From Silene latifolia (lineage: Eukaryota > Streptophyta > Magnoliopsida > Caryophyllales > Caryophyllaceae): a stretch of 64,000 bases of DNA. The position numbers and the translations under genes were made by a program. Below, one piece after another: positions 47,201 to 59,072 of this stretch. The notes under the pieces are model-generated. The model was not told where the DNA came from. It saw only the letters and a list, made by a program, of their open reading frames with translations, and searched no databases. Each line of letters starts with the position of its first letter. Within the stretch, counting starts at the first letter, position 1. The stretch covers positions 141,729,922-141,793,921 of the forward strand of contig NC_133538.1 in the NCBI RefSeq assembly GCF_048544455.1. Direction: 5' to 3'.

Positions 47201-47558
47201 CGTTGCATTGTCCACGGCCGAAAGCGAATATGTGAGTGCCGCTCTATGTTGTGCACAAATTCTTTGGGTACGTCAACAATTACATGATTATGGCCTTACT
47301 TTTGAGACTACCCCTATTTTTCGCGACAACACTAGTACAATTAATATATCAAAGAATCCTATACAACACTCACGAACTAAACACATCGACATACGACATC
47401 ATTTTCTACGTGATCAAGTTGAGAAAGGTCATATTTGTTTAAGCTTTTGTAAAACGGAAAATCAAATTGCGGACATTCTTACAAAACCGTTAGAAAGAGA
47501 ACAATTCGAAAGACTTCGGTCGGAAAGTGGTTTATTGGGTGACATACCGCTAAATTAG
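44283..47558 (+). pseudogene. pol region of the SIRE-type element, fossil
   Basis: Protease with YLDSGCSRHMTGD (about 44300). Integrase with the HKRLGHV...CDDCVKGK zinc region (about 44700-44820) and core IDLCGPM, VDDFTRF and RSDHGTEF. RT (about 46170-46780) with FQMDVKTAFLNGYLDEEV, LKQAPRAWYDR and the catalytic YVDD box. RNase H (about 46900-47520) with SKKQNTVALSTAESEY and ENQIADILTKPL. The order is standard for copia. Broken by several breaks. Confidence 0.88.
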
Positions 47559-47917
47559 ATTACTTTGTCCAATGATTGATTAGAAGGAGGATTTACGTGT
47601 AATTAAATTTCAGTCAATATGGTTAAAATGCATGCATATGTCGAACAAAATAAAATTAACAAATGTCTATGTGCACTTGAGTTGTTATTTGCATTGAGCT
47701 TCCAAAACTACTTTATGTCCCATCACTCCTAAAAGCCTACACCCTAGCCTCACTCTCTCAACACTCAACCGTCCTCTCACCTTGATTAATTACACCAATC
47801 CCTTATTTACTTCCTTGTTTCCACTAACACACCCTATTACCCACTAAACAAAAACCAACCCTCACCTTTTTCGGATTCCCAAAGCCGTCACAACCTTTCT
47901 CTTTCCACTCTCTTAAA

Positions 47918-49979
47918 ATGCCTCCAAGATTTTCAAAGAAAGTTCTTCAACTCAGAAATACTTTCAATCCAAAATACATTGCCAAGAAAAAGATGGCTCC
48001 CAAAACCGCTGCCAAACCAAATGAAATCTCTGCCACTGCCAAACCAACCGTTGCACGAAAGAAGACAACCGCCAAAAGGGGAGGTGGTCGTGGCAGAGGA
48101 GGAAGAAGTAGGAATCCTCCTATCTCTCTTCAACTAGATCTTTAAGTGGACATTGACACCGATGAAGAGGACTCCGGTTCTAAGGCAACCAAAAAGGATG
48201 AAGACATTCGAAAATCAAGTGATGTGGCCGAAACAAATGAAAAGAAAGATCAATCAAGTGAGATGAAAGAGGGGGAACTTGGAAGTGAGAAATCAAAAGA
48301 GGAAAAAGAAAGTAAAGAAAAATCAAAAGAAAGTAAGGAAAAATCAGAGGGAGATAAAGAGCAATCAAAAGAAAGTGAGGAAAAATTAGAGGGAAACAAA
48401 GAAAAAGAAAGTGAAGAAAAATTAGAGGGAAAAAAAGAAATATTAGATGAGAATGAAGGGGATTCAAACGAAAAGGAAAGGAAGGAGGATAGTGATGTTG
48501 CAGTTGAAAAGAATGATGATGATGTGCTCTTAAAAGATTTGGTGAGTGAAACTTTAGAGAAGGATGAGAGGAGTGAGATTGATGCAACGGTGGCTTCCAC
48601 TGTTGAAAGGGAAATTGATTCCAATACTGAAAAAATTGATGAAGAAGTTGTTGATGTCGAGGATCATGATGATGCCACAGTGGTGTTTGATGATGGGCTT
48701 GACCCATTATTTTCAAAACCCGCATCACGAACCCGGTCCAAGCGAAAGATGCTTGAAATATTCGGTGATGATGATGAGGATGTGACACCGGAGGCATCCC
48801 CTCCAAAACCCAAGGTCACTCAAAGAAAAAGGGGATCCGGATCAAAAACCAAAGCACCCAAAAGGGCTCGTTATCAGCGGGATTTGCCGAGCATAGATGA
48901 GAATGAGATCATTGAGGAGAAGGTTCCTCTCAACACATGCATGGACCTTGTTATTGCTCCTTATGCCGAATCATTCAAGAATGATATCCTCAACCATCTC
49001 AATTCTCTCGATCTCCTGGAGGAGATCTTCAAGATATGCCACGGTATGCTGATTTGTTGCTTCCACAGTGGAAGGCGTTATAAGAAATCCTGGTATGACA
49101 CCTCTCTTGCTTTCAAATACTTCAAAGAGGCTATGTATACACAGGGTTGGGTGAATCTGTTGGACAAATAGTCCCATGTACTTGTCCGAAATCATCCAAT
49201 TCTATGCAACAATTAAGGTAGATGTTGAATCTGGAACTCTCTCAGCCTTTATAAATCAGAAACCCTTTGTCCTAACCATCAACCAACTTGCTGCTCATCT
49301 GGATATTTGTGATGTCGGGCTTACCTCCTTCCCCAAACGTGATTGGGGTGAAGTTGATGAGGTTACCTCTACCCAGGTCATGAAGGTTCTTCGACCTCAT
49401 GAGGATGATGGCCCTACCAACATATATGCCTTTGAATTAACCGCACCCATCCGGTTCATCTTTAACCTGGTTTTTCGTAACCTTGTCCCTTCCAACAATA
49501 GCCGTGGGAGATGTTCTCTCCTTGACATGCTCCTGATTCATCACATTGTCAAGCACAAACCCATTAACCTTCCTCGCCTTATGTTTCACCGAATTCTTGA
49601 GATGTCCACTGAGTTCCAAAGCGGCAACTTTGACAAAAATGTCGTGGTCCCTTATGGTATGTGGCTCTCGATCATTTTTATGAGGGAGGGGTTAGTGTTG
49701 AAGGGAAACCCTGCAATTGAGAAATTGAGTGATGAAATGACACCGGTCCTTCTTTCTCGGATGAGCTTGGAGATTAATAATGGAAAATTGGAAAGGAAGA
49801 ATCAGTCCGGTTCTACAGCAGGTTCTACTGTTGAAATGGGTGTGGTGTTAGCAAAGTTGGATGAACTCCTTGGAATTGTGAATCGGTTGGTCAAAGAACA
49901 GGCCAAGTTAAGGGATGAAGTCGGTGATCTTCGCACCATGAATGAAGATCTACTTGAACGTCTTCAGAATGCCTCCTAA
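47918..49979 (+). pseudogene. env-like region of the SIRE-type element, fossil
   Basis: Lies between RNase H and the 3' LTR. It opens with a basic N-terminus (MPPRFSKKVLQLRNTF), then an RGG-like basic patch (GGGRGRGGRSR). A very acidic Lys/Glu/Ser repeat tract follows (about 48140-48540), then a KRKMLEIFGDDDED segment. The globular part (about 49170-49700) has IQFYATIKVDVESGTLSAF and a Leu-rich helical stretch, and the end is a coiled coil (VKEQAKLRDEVGDLRTMNE). SIRE elements are known for this extra ORF; I see no clear signal peptide or membrane anchor. Broken. Confidence 0.7.
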
Positions 49980-50394
49980 ACTCTTGCCTCTTTAACCCGT
50001 CTCTCCTTATGAACTTTGGCTCTTTGTTGTTTTTTAAAGACACTCTCTTGCACCTTCGGCTGTTTGTTTTTATCTTGCTTGAACTATTTGCGTGTGTTTT
50101 AATCGTGTTGCTTGATTTTTGGACATGTTTTATTCTCCTTTGACGATGTCAAGAGGGGGAAGTAGTTTAATTATGCTATGTGTGATCTTCTAACTCTTAG
50201 GCTAACGTCCACCTTAATTATGTCTTAGCTTCCATGATTAGATGTTTTACTTTGGCCAAGCATGTTGCACCTTTCGACTACCTTGATCATGTTTATTAAT
50301 TATGTTTATGTTGAAATTGACCAAAGACCGACTAACCATGGGCTAAGGGGGAATATCACACATGTTTGGACTTGTCATCATCAAAGGGGGAATT
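49980..50394 (+). other. 3' untranslated region of the SIRE-type element
   Basis: T-rich sequence without an ORF. It holds purine tracts GAGGGGGAAG (near 50153), AAGGGGGAA (near 50344) and AAAGGGGGAA (50383); the last, next to the LTR, is the polypurine tract. Confidence 0.7.
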
Positions 50395-51761
50395 TGTTAG
50401 AACACATTGAATTGATGATGCCAAGTCCCTTTGTTATTTGATTGTTTGCTTTTAGTTGAATTAATTAGTGAATGAAGCAATCGAATGGACCTTCAACAAT
50501 GATTCAAGATGATCAAGCTAATCAAGGAAGTCAAGACAATGATACTTTCCAAAGCCTTAGTCGATATATGTAAGAGTAAGTGTAACATTCTCATTTAAGT
50601 CAAGTAATGGCAAAACCATGCAACGGTACGCTGTACTGTGGTTTCTGGTACTATCATACGGAGGAGGAATTTTCGACCAAATGTTTTTAAGTGTCAAAAC
50701 TTTGCAAACTTTAAACCTTAAACATTTGAATTTTCAAAAGCTTGAAAATAATCTGAAATTTTGGAGTCACAAGCCCACTTGTCTAAGCCTCTAGATTTGT
50801 GCAAACACCTTTTACTAAAATGGCAAAAAAGACTTGTCAAACTTCTAAAGTAAGAAAAGCTTTTTGCCATTTTGGTAAATTGTCACATGTTGAGTGTAGA
50901 AGCTTAAGTTTTCTGATTTCTTAAGCCCCAAGCCTATAAGTCTAACACTTACCATCACTCAAAGCTATCATTTTAATATTGGATTTAATTTTTCAAAGTG
51001 TACTTATCTAAGACTAAATCCACTATAAATAGAGTGTCTTAGTCACATTTATTTCTTAAGACTTCCGAAGCATTTATTGTAAAAACCTTGCAAATCATTT
51101 GTTCATTTAAAGCTTTGTTCTTCAAGTGTTTGCAAAACGTTTTTCTGATTTTAAGTCTTCAAAATTGTTTTCGAAAAAGCTGTAAAACCTCCAAGTATCA
51201 GTTCGCTGTACTGTGACATGATGAGTTTGTTCCATGATTCTCGTGTTAGATCTTCATTGTAATCTCCATGTTCATTTGAGTGAACTCTTGAGATTCAAGA
51301 TTCTGTAACACCTTGAGATAGAACTCATAAACTCTTGAAGCGGAGTAGCTTTAAGTTTGAGTGCAACCGGAGTAGGTTGGCGAGTTATTTTCATTGTAAG
51401 GGGTTTAGTAAGTTTGAGTAAATTTCTAAACAAGCAATAAAATAACGGTTGGACGTAGGCCTCGGAGTAGAGGCTGAACCAATTTTTAAAATGTCGTTTG
51501 TTTGTTCATTTACTTTTACGTTCTTCCACTTTGCTATTTCTCGCATGTACCTAATCAAGTTCTGTGTCACAGTCACCTATACTGTGACATAGAACTGCTG
51601 CACCTTCTTGTGAACTTACATTCAATTAAGTTTCTCAAGTCTTGTACTTCTTTATTCTTAGCTTAAAGTAGTTAATTAACTAAGTTAGGGATAAAATTTT
51701 TAAAAGGTACACCTAATTCACCCCCTCCCCCTCTTAGGTGTTAATCGTTCTTAACTCTTCA
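50395..51761 (+). repeat. 3' LTR of the SIRE-type element
   Basis: 1,367 bp, about 98% like the 5' LTR by eye. It is preceded by the polypurine tract AAAGGGGGA (50383-50391). Confidence 0.95.
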
Positions 51762-51766
51762 ACTAT

Positions 51767-51949
51767 GCTAGCAAAGTAGCTTACCGTTAGAGAAGGGAGG
51801 AAGTTAAGCATAGCCTTAATGATCAAGGCTTTAGAGAGGTTTTTGAGGAAAAGAATATACCCAATAACTTTTTTTTTTAATAAAATAAGGATGATTAGAA
51901 ATATTGATAATACTAGGTGATATTCCGCGCTTCGCGCGGAGTGTGAATA

Positions 51950-51950
<1 letters not shown>
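51767..51950 (-). mobile_element. Helitron 3' terminus (minus strand) and flank
   Basis: On the minus strand the sequence ends CTAG before T at 51913. A 7-bp stem hairpin, TCCGCGC and GCGCGGA with a TTC loop, lies at 51924-51940, eight bases from the end. This is the classic Helitron 3' layout. The element would extend to higher coordinates, but I could not fix its 5' TC end. Bases 51767-51912 are flank without a recognised gene. Confidence 0.65.
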
Positions 51951-52013
<63 letters not shown>

Positions 52014-52083
52014 GTTATTATTATTACTATTATTATTATTACTATTATTATTATTATTGTTATTATTGTTATTATTATTATTT
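51951..52083. repeat. (TTA)n microsatellite
   Basis: About 130 bp of TTA trinucleotide repeat with a few substitutions (G or C), 12 bp from the Helitron hairpin. Confidence 0.97.
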
Positions 52084-53297
52084 GACATTTAATAGTTTTA
52101 GTTATAAATAGAAATAGATTAATTTTTTTCAAATATTAGTTTTTTAAGTTTAACTTCAAAGTTTTAAAATAAAATACATACAATTTTATTTATAAGTAAT
52201 AGGTCATAGTTAGTTATGCATGATCAAGTTTTTTATAAATAATAAGTCTACAATAATTATTTGAGGATAATAATTAAAAAAAGAGACATCTTTTCTCCCT
52301 TTCTCATCTATTTTATTACGCAAATGTCTAATATCAATATTTTTGTAGTGAATGTTCATATGGATGTCATGCCACATGGCACATACATTCTCGTTACTAT
52401 ATTGTCTTTGCCCATTTGAACTCCTGATATGTACTTCCATTTAGTATGTACATAAGCTTTTGCGACAAAATTTGTAATTGTTAAAAACATACATGTCACA
52501 TAGATTTAAGTAATATTAAACATTATATTAATTGAAATAAAATGTATTCGTGTAATGCAACAAACAATATTAAGTTCTTAAATGAGATTATTTCACGATA
52601 CGTTATTTTCCTAATCAATTAATAGTTGTTCAGAAGGATGTGATGTAGAATTAGGTCCTTAGAATGTAACGTTAGTTTAATTGCAGCGGAATTATTGTAT
52701 AGATTTGAGTATGTCGTGTATAAGATCAGAAAACAAGGAAATATTGTTGGTAATTGCGTGAATTTGGAACAAAGAACATGATAGATTATCGAATCTTGTT
52801 CTAACATCGCAAGAATATAGCTCGATTTGCTATAACTCAGCCACGCAAGGAAGAGTCCTATTCTAATCTCGCAAGATTGGCACAAATTTTATGAACTGTA
52901 AACTTTATTGTACTTCTAAAAATAATCTGAAAAATAAGGCCACAATCGGACCTTATTTATAGTCCTACTCGATGTCACAATCTGGCTCGAGATCTAATTC
53001 CTCAACTTGTCTTCCAAGCTATCTAACTCTTTCCTAAACTAACTAGGAAACTTATTATATAATTAACTAATAAAAATCAGATTTGTAGAAGCTAAATAAA
53101 ACTAGGATTAGGAAATATAAAGTTTCCTAATTTTATTCGAAAACAGTAAAATAAACTAATAGCTAATCCAACACGATTTAGGAAATCGTGTCTCCTTACA
53201 TGGCTGGAATTACGTACTCCTACACGGCCTAGGGAAGTGTGTTCCCAGCTCTGCCACCTTCATTGCTCTCCCATTTCAACATCATCACATAACTCGA
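52084..53297. other. AT-rich spacer, possibly Helitron body and an old LTR
   Basis: No gene recognised. The first part may be Helitron body. The second part (about 52620-53290) has AATTGCAGCGGAA and repeated AAATCGTGT and AGTGTGTTCC palindromic words, reminiscent of a minus-strand LTR, but no ends or duplication could be set. Confidence 0.4.
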
Positions 53298-54328
53298 TGA
53301 TGTGACTTCTATTTACGCACATTTAGTCCCCTAACTAGCCTAGTTCCTATGCTTTTTTTATGTATTAGGGTCGTTTCTTGTGTTTAGCCTCCTTCTATGC
53401 ATATTCTATGTGGTTTGGTGTCCTTTGTAGGAGAAGAGCACTAACTTGACTAGGTGGAGTGAAGCGGAGCTAAATTGATAACATATAACGACCAAGCACC
53501 AAAGAGAAAACTAACACTAAAGGCCTAAGCCAATAAATCAAGTAAACGGGGCAATGATGAAGACCCCCACGACCCCTCAACGATCCCCACGGATCGTGAG
53601 GCGTTCGAAGAAGAGGAAACCATGCTGACCCATGATCCAAGCATCCCAAGCTCAAACCGGGCGTCTCAATGATCAACCCGAGCATCCCGAGCACAGGACG
53701 AGCGTCTCTCCATGCAGATTAAGCATCCAAACAAAGGCAAGACGTGGGGTTCCTCCTGGGACTTGCAAGGCTCTAATCTTCTTTTAAAAGGGTCTAATCA
53801 TTATTTAAGCCCTTAGTTAACCTAATCCTTGTACTACTATATATACCCCTCTTGTATTTAGAGGAGAATAAGCCCTCTTAGTGGAGGCAATGCTTCCTTA
53901 GTTTAGATTAAGCTTTCATTAGGACTAAATTAAGAAAGATTAGCATTTAATTTTTCTACAAATTACACATTAATCTTTCCTTAATTATTATTGTTCAAGA
54001 TTTATTTTTGGGTAATTGAAGATTATTGGTTTATTATTGGAGAATTGATAACTCTTCATCAATCAATCAAGTTCTCTTCTATTATTCTTTACTTTCCATT
54101 TGTTCATCTTAATATTGGTATAATATCTTTACTCTTTACTCTTTATTGCTTATTTCTTCACTCTTTCATCATGTTTATGCGTGTTAAGATGATTGACACC
54201 ATTGATAACATGTCTTCCATGATAATGAGTGAGTATTCTCCTAACTAGGAATTAGTGGGGGATTAGGGGAGTTAATCATGGGAAAGATTATGCGTAATGG
54301 GTGGTCGGACTAAATCTTTTCGGTAACT
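53298..54328 (+). mobile_element. Ty3/gypsy-type LTR, plus strand, cut by the next insertion
   Basis: Starts TGATGTGAC, followed by ATTTAGTCCCC, which matches the start of the minus-strand LTR ending at 57925. CTATATATACCCC at about 53837 is the likely TATA box. GC-rich palindromic words occur upstream, including a hairpin of ACGATCC and GGATCGT near 53577-53596. The LTR stops where the minus-strand element begins at 54329. No polypurine tract precedes 53298, so this is a 5' or solo LTR. Fossil; its remainder would lie beyond the window. Confidence 0.7.
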
Positions 54329-57300
54329 TGTCGTTAGGAGCACCTAGACCAAAACACAATTTATAGCTTCACAAACAACTCTACAATTAGTAAAGAGGCA
54401 AGTAAAGGTCGGATCCCAAGGGACGGGAATTGAGATGAGATTTCTATTTCAACTAGCGGTGTCTTAGGGGTGTCACAATTTGGGTTGATGTAGAAGGTCA
54501 CTAAACTAAATAGCAATGAAAGTAAACAAGCAAGATGAATTAAAAAGGGTTGTAAACAATTGATAAAAAGCACTAGGGTATCATAGGGTCATAGGGGATT
54601 CATGGGAATTGATCATACAAACATGTTCTCAAATTATAAGCAAGCAATTACTGTTGTGATGGATTGAGTTGGGTTATATCTTACAATCCTAGTAAAGTTT
54701 GGGTCCCGGAGCCGAATCGATTAGATTGTACAATACAAGTCGACTTAGTCTTCCCTACTCAACAACATGCATGGTCTAATGAGACTCAAGTTGGTTTATG
54801 TCTTACAAGTCTCATTGAAAAGATAGGTGATGGGTAAAAAATGCAAGGATTCATAGGCTCGCATTTCATCAAACATAACATGTGCATGAGTTGAGATCAT
54901 AACAAGCAAGCAAATAAACCATGAAAGCATATTAATTTAAGCATGAATCATTCCCCATGTTGGTTTCCCCTAATTACCCATTAACCCTAGCTATGGAACT
55001 ACTCACTCATTATCATGTTGAACATGCTAGCAAGGTTGTCAATCATACCAACAAGGTGAAACATGATGAATAAATAAAAGTAATTAGCAATAATTAAAAA
55101 GGGATTAAGAGAATTATACCTACTAATGATTTTAATAATAAAGCAAAGAATAAAAGAAGTACTTGATGCTTGATTGAGAGGTTGTCAATCTCCCAATAAT
55201 AACCCAAATAATCTTCAATTACCCAAAATAAAGGATGAACAAAAGAGAGATTAAGGAAATAAAACTTGTATTAAAACTTGATTAATTATTGTTGATTACA
55301 AAATTGAAGAGATTTTTGATTGATATTTTTTTTTTTTTTTTTTTTTGCAAAAAATTCTCATTTCATTTCAAGAAGGAATGAAACTACAATTGCAAAAAAC
55401 TATCCACTATACTGCGTAATCAACTAAAAAGACAAAACATACTAAAAGAAAACAACTAAGGAACTAGGTGAGTGAGTACAGGACTAAGTAAGGACTGAGG
55501 AAACTTGATAGATAATCTAGCCAAGACTAAATTCTTGATCTTGCGTAGAATTCCAGCTGCATCAGTAGTTTTATGGCAAAACAGTCGTTGGTTTCGTTCC
55601 CACCATAGTTGATTAACAGAAGCAGCAAGAGAAGTATAAAAACAGTGAACTTTCCAGTTGTGTTTACTGCTACCAAATGGACATGCAGCAAGAAGATGAG
55701 GAAGAGAAGAAGAAAAATGAGGGAGACTCATCCAATTAAGGATAGAGCTCCAAACCTGAGCAGTGAAAGGACATGAAAAAAACAGATGGTCATGATCCTC
55801 TTCACTGGCTAGACAAAAGTAGCACCTGTTTGCAAACTGATAACCCCTCTTTTTAACATTATCCTGAGTGGCAAGCTGACCCTGAGCAGCCATAGAACAA
55901 GTAATACGATGACTAGGGACAATGGACGAATAAGAAAGACCCTTAGTCCAGTTGCCTTGAGCAGGAGCAGCCCTAAAAAAATCATAAGCAAGATGAAGAT
56001 GGAAATGAGAACCCTGAACCAGGATTGAAGAAGATCTTGAGCAGTCTGAATAGAACCAGCTGATTCAACTAGGAGATCACGAATTATCAGGATCCCCTTC
56101 ATACTAGTAGAGAATGAATCCTTAGTTTGTAAACTCCATATGTCAGTTCCTTTTAACACATAAGCATGCTGCCATTTGGCCCAAAGACTAGAAGCAGGAG
56201 CAAGAAGTAGAGCAAGCCATTTGACAAGAAGAGATCTATTCCAAGAAGAGAGATCCTTAATGTTAAACCCACCACCAGACCAGGGAGAGCAAATACTTTT
56301 CCAGCTCTTGAAGACCATTTTTCTACCAGAATCAGGAATGCCCCAGAAAAATTGTCTGCAGAGTTGTTCAACTTTTTTGGTAATAGCACCAGGGAGAAGG
56401 AGACTAGCTCCCCAATAATTGTCCAGTCCAAAAACCACAGAGCGAATTAGCTGGAGTTTACCAGCATAAGACAAAGCATGGGAAGACCAGTGAAAAACTT
56501 TTTTCTGAATTTTAGTTAGAAGGGGATCAAACATATTCACAGAAACTCTGGAGGTGGATAATGGAATACCCAGGTATTTGAAGGGAAACTGCCCCTTGGA
56601 GAAACCAGTAGCATGGATGATTTCAGAAACAAGTTCAGGAGAAACACCCCCAAAATAGATGTTGGTTTTGTCCACATTAGCATGAAGACCAGAAAGGGAA
56701 GCAAACTTTTCAAGGGAGTCTTTAACAGCCACAACTGAGGGGACATCTCCCCTAACAAAGATCATCAAGTCATCAGCAAAAATAAGGTGATTGAGATTAA
56801 GCTTGCTACATTTGGGATGGTAGGATACATTCTTTTGATCACAAAGAATTCTAAGGTATCTGGAAAGAATCTCCATACTAAGGACAAAAAGATATGGAGA
56901 TAAGGGATCTCCTTGCCTTATACCACTCTTGCCAGGGAAGAAACCAGCAATGCCTCCATTGATCTTAAAAGAATACCAAGTGTTGGTGATACAACCCATA
57001 ATCCATTTAGAAAAAATAGGAGGGAAACCCAGACTAGTAAGCATTTGGGATAAAAAATCCCATTGAATAGAATCAAAAGCCTTCTTGATATCAACTTTAA
57101 TGAGACACCTAGGGGAGAGAGCCTTCCTAGCATATCCTTTAATCAGAGATTGTGCAAGCATAATGTTCTCAAAGATATTCCTGCCCTTAACATTTGATTT
57201 TTGATTGATATTAACTACACTAAAGATTGCTAAGAAGAACATGCTCTTCTAATTAGACTAATGGGGTATTTATAGTGGGGATTAGGTGTAGGAATTAGGG

Positions 57301-57925
57301 TTAACTAAGGGCTTAAATGACGATTAAGTCCCTACTTAAGGAAACTTCGGTATTTTTGGAAGGATGGGCATCTTTCTTGAAGCTTGAAGAAGACGAAGTT
57401 GTGCTGCCTTGGAATCCGTGCGTCTTAGGCACGGGACGGCCGGATTCGAGGGTCTCTGCCCGGGCGTCTTGGGGAGAAGATGGGCGTCTTCTAGGGTTGC
57501 TGCCCGGGCGTCTTGTGGTGAAGATGCTCGGATTGCGGAGGTGGAGGTCGGGCGTCTTCAGGACAATCCGCACGGATTGCTGGACAGTCACATTTCTTCT
57601 TATTTTCTTCCCTTTTCTTCATAAAATCCTTGGGGATTTCCTCGGGGATGCAAGGATCTTTCCTCATCATTGTCCATCTACTATAATATGTACAAAGGCC
57701 TTCTAATATTGTCTCTCCTTGATGCTTGGTCATTGAATTCAATCAATTTAGTCTCGTTTTGCCATGAAAATGCAAGGTTTGCACTCCTTTCCTACCAAGG
57801 ACACAAAACCTCAAAGAGTATGCAAAACAAAGAACTAAAGACAATAAATGACCCAAATATGCACTAAAAAGCATGGGAACAAGGCTAATTCGGGGACTAA
57901 ATATGCTCTAATTATGGTCACATCA
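54329..57925 (-). repeat. 3' LTR of the minus-strand gypsy element, split by a LINE
   Basis: On the minus strand it starts TGATGTGACC and ends CCTAACGACA; without the LINE it is about 1.7 kb. ACTATAAATACCCC (minus, near 57262-57275) is the likely TATA box. Upstream, GCGTCTT-containing GC-rich words repeat, with a unit of about 50 bp twice (about 57455-57530). TGGGATCCGACC near the end is typical of long gypsy LTRs. Confidence 0.75.
55328..57195 (-). mobile_element. 5'-truncated LINE (plant L1-type) inside the gypsy LTR
   Basis: Flanked by the perfect 17-bp duplication GATTTTTGATTGATATT (55311-55327 and 57196-57212). A T run at 55328-55346 marks the poly(A) tail of a minus-strand insertion. 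The coding part starts inside RT: GRNIFENIMLAQSLIKGY, KVDIKKAFDSI, GIRQGDPLSPYLF, the catalytic LIFADDLMIF, then LPFKYLGIPLS-type and ALSYAGKLQLIRS segments. The zf-RVT tail has CYFCLASEEDHDHLFFSC (near 55790). One frameshift lies near 56.01 kb; otherwise the frame is open. It belongs to a LINE family distinct from the copy at 58995-63830. Confidence 0.9.
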
Positions 57926-58975
57926 AATATCCCCAAACCGAACCTTTGCTCGTCCCGAGTAAAGAGGTGACAAAGACTAGGACCATTATTTAAACTAACC
58001 TAATAACATAGCCGATATGAGACAATTAGCGGATCTCACTCTGCCCCTTCAACTCACAACAAGACAACCATGAGGTAGGATGCCTTCTTGCAAGGCAAGG
58101 TGGGTCTTGCAAAAATGGCGACACATCCAAACATTAAGCACACAAAAACAAATAATGGATGCATCTACAAAAGAATAGCCACTTTCCTCATCTAAGTGGC
58201 GGAAATTATCTACAAGGGAAGCAATTCAAGGGTACACACTCCTTCATAGATGCAATTTCTTCAAACTACTAAGCCTAGAAGGATACCAATAAATCACCTC
58301 CAAGTTGTGTCAAGCTAGGGTACCTTTGTCTTCAATCGTTAAATGCTTTTGTCAAGAGTAGACTCCCTATGGTGTTAGAAACACTGGAGGATCGCGGAAT
58401 TCCCCCTCTTGCCTAGACAAGAAGAAGGGTCGTCCCCTCTCTACCATGCACAAAAATGGATACGGTGGATAAAGGGATCAATAGATATTTGAGTTTCACT
58501 TTGGGAGTTTGCTTTTGTTTTTGTTTTTCCCCCCAATTTCATGTGGCATATAACATTTGAGAACACTTTCTTGCCATTTCTTTTGATTTTTGGCATTTCA
58601 ACACTTGACAACTTTATTTGCATTTCTTTTGAACATTTTCAAAGTCACCCATATGTAGTGAGGGTGGCTTATATTTGAAGCTTTAGGAGTTCTATTTTTG
58701 CTCCTCTTTTCATTTGATGCATTTTTTTGCAAACTTTCTTTCACTTTTCATTTCATTGAACTCAAATTGATTTCTTTTTGTGCCCATTCCCTTTTGATGA
58801 CAAAAATGTATGGTAGAACATGGATGATGGATGCATGGTTTCAAGGGTCACCTTGGAATAAACGGTAGCCAAGGAGTTATCACACCACGAGGTACTCTTG
58901 ACTAGGCCTTAAACCATGGGTCAAAGGATACTAGCATGACACATCCTAGGGTGTTTTAAAAGTATTCTAACAAGC
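57926..58975 (-). other. Internal non-coding 3' region of the minus-strand gypsy element
   Basis: No ORF of note on either strand. It lies between the polypurine tract and the L1 insertion. Such long untranslated 3' regions are usual for Athila and Tat elements. Confidence 0.55.
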
Positions 58976-59072
58976 AAAGTCTTAAGAAGAAAAAAAAAGT
59001 GATGTAGAGATAGAAAGAGAAAAAGAGAAAAAAAAAGGGGGATTCATCGCGAAAAATAATTAGGGTTTCAAT

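Larger units (their letters stand above)
40792..49835 (+). repeat. Dispersed ACAG-N9-CTGT inverted-repeat motif in the SIRE-type element
   Basis: A short hairpin motif recurs with constant 9-base spacing. Perfect arms: 41740-41764 (TGTCACAG/CTGTGACA), 43381-43405 (TGCAACAG/CTGTTGCA), 43623-43649 (ATGCCACAG/CTGTGGCAT) and 43997-44021 (TGCAACAG/CTGTTGCA). Near-perfect or partial arms with the same spacing: 40792-40816, 45840-45864, 48583-48607, 49037-49061 and 49811-49835. A variant with a 12-base loop is near 45669-45695. Copies occur in the LTR, gag, pol end and env-like region. Confidence 0.75.
40568..51761 (+). mobile_element. Ty1/copia SIRE-type retrotransposon with env-like region
   Basis: 11,194 bp with 5' LTR 40568-41936, 3' LTR 50395-51761 and the duplication ACTAT (40563-40567 and 51762-51766). 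Order: LTR, tRNA-Met primer site, long gag with coiled coils, protease, integrase, RT, RNase H, an extra env-like region, polypurine tract and LTR. Long LTRs plus an extra 3' ORF define the SIRE/Maximus group. I count some 20-25 LTR differences (roughly 1.5-2%), suggesting below or about one million years. The coding part is broken, with roughly six to eight breaks. Confidence 0.93.

Noticed and set aside
48180-48806. 208-residue His/Leu/Phe-rich ORF on the minus strand
   Set aside because: It is the complement of the acidic Lys/Glu tract in the env-like region; composition explains the open frame.
51734-52132. ORFs rich in Ile, Asn or Leu on both strands
   Set aside because: Products of the (TTA)n tract in different frames.
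57313-57742. ORFs of 70-130 residues on both strands in the GC-rich part of the gypsy LTR
   Set aside because: High GC with few stops explains them; the region is a repeat-rich U3.
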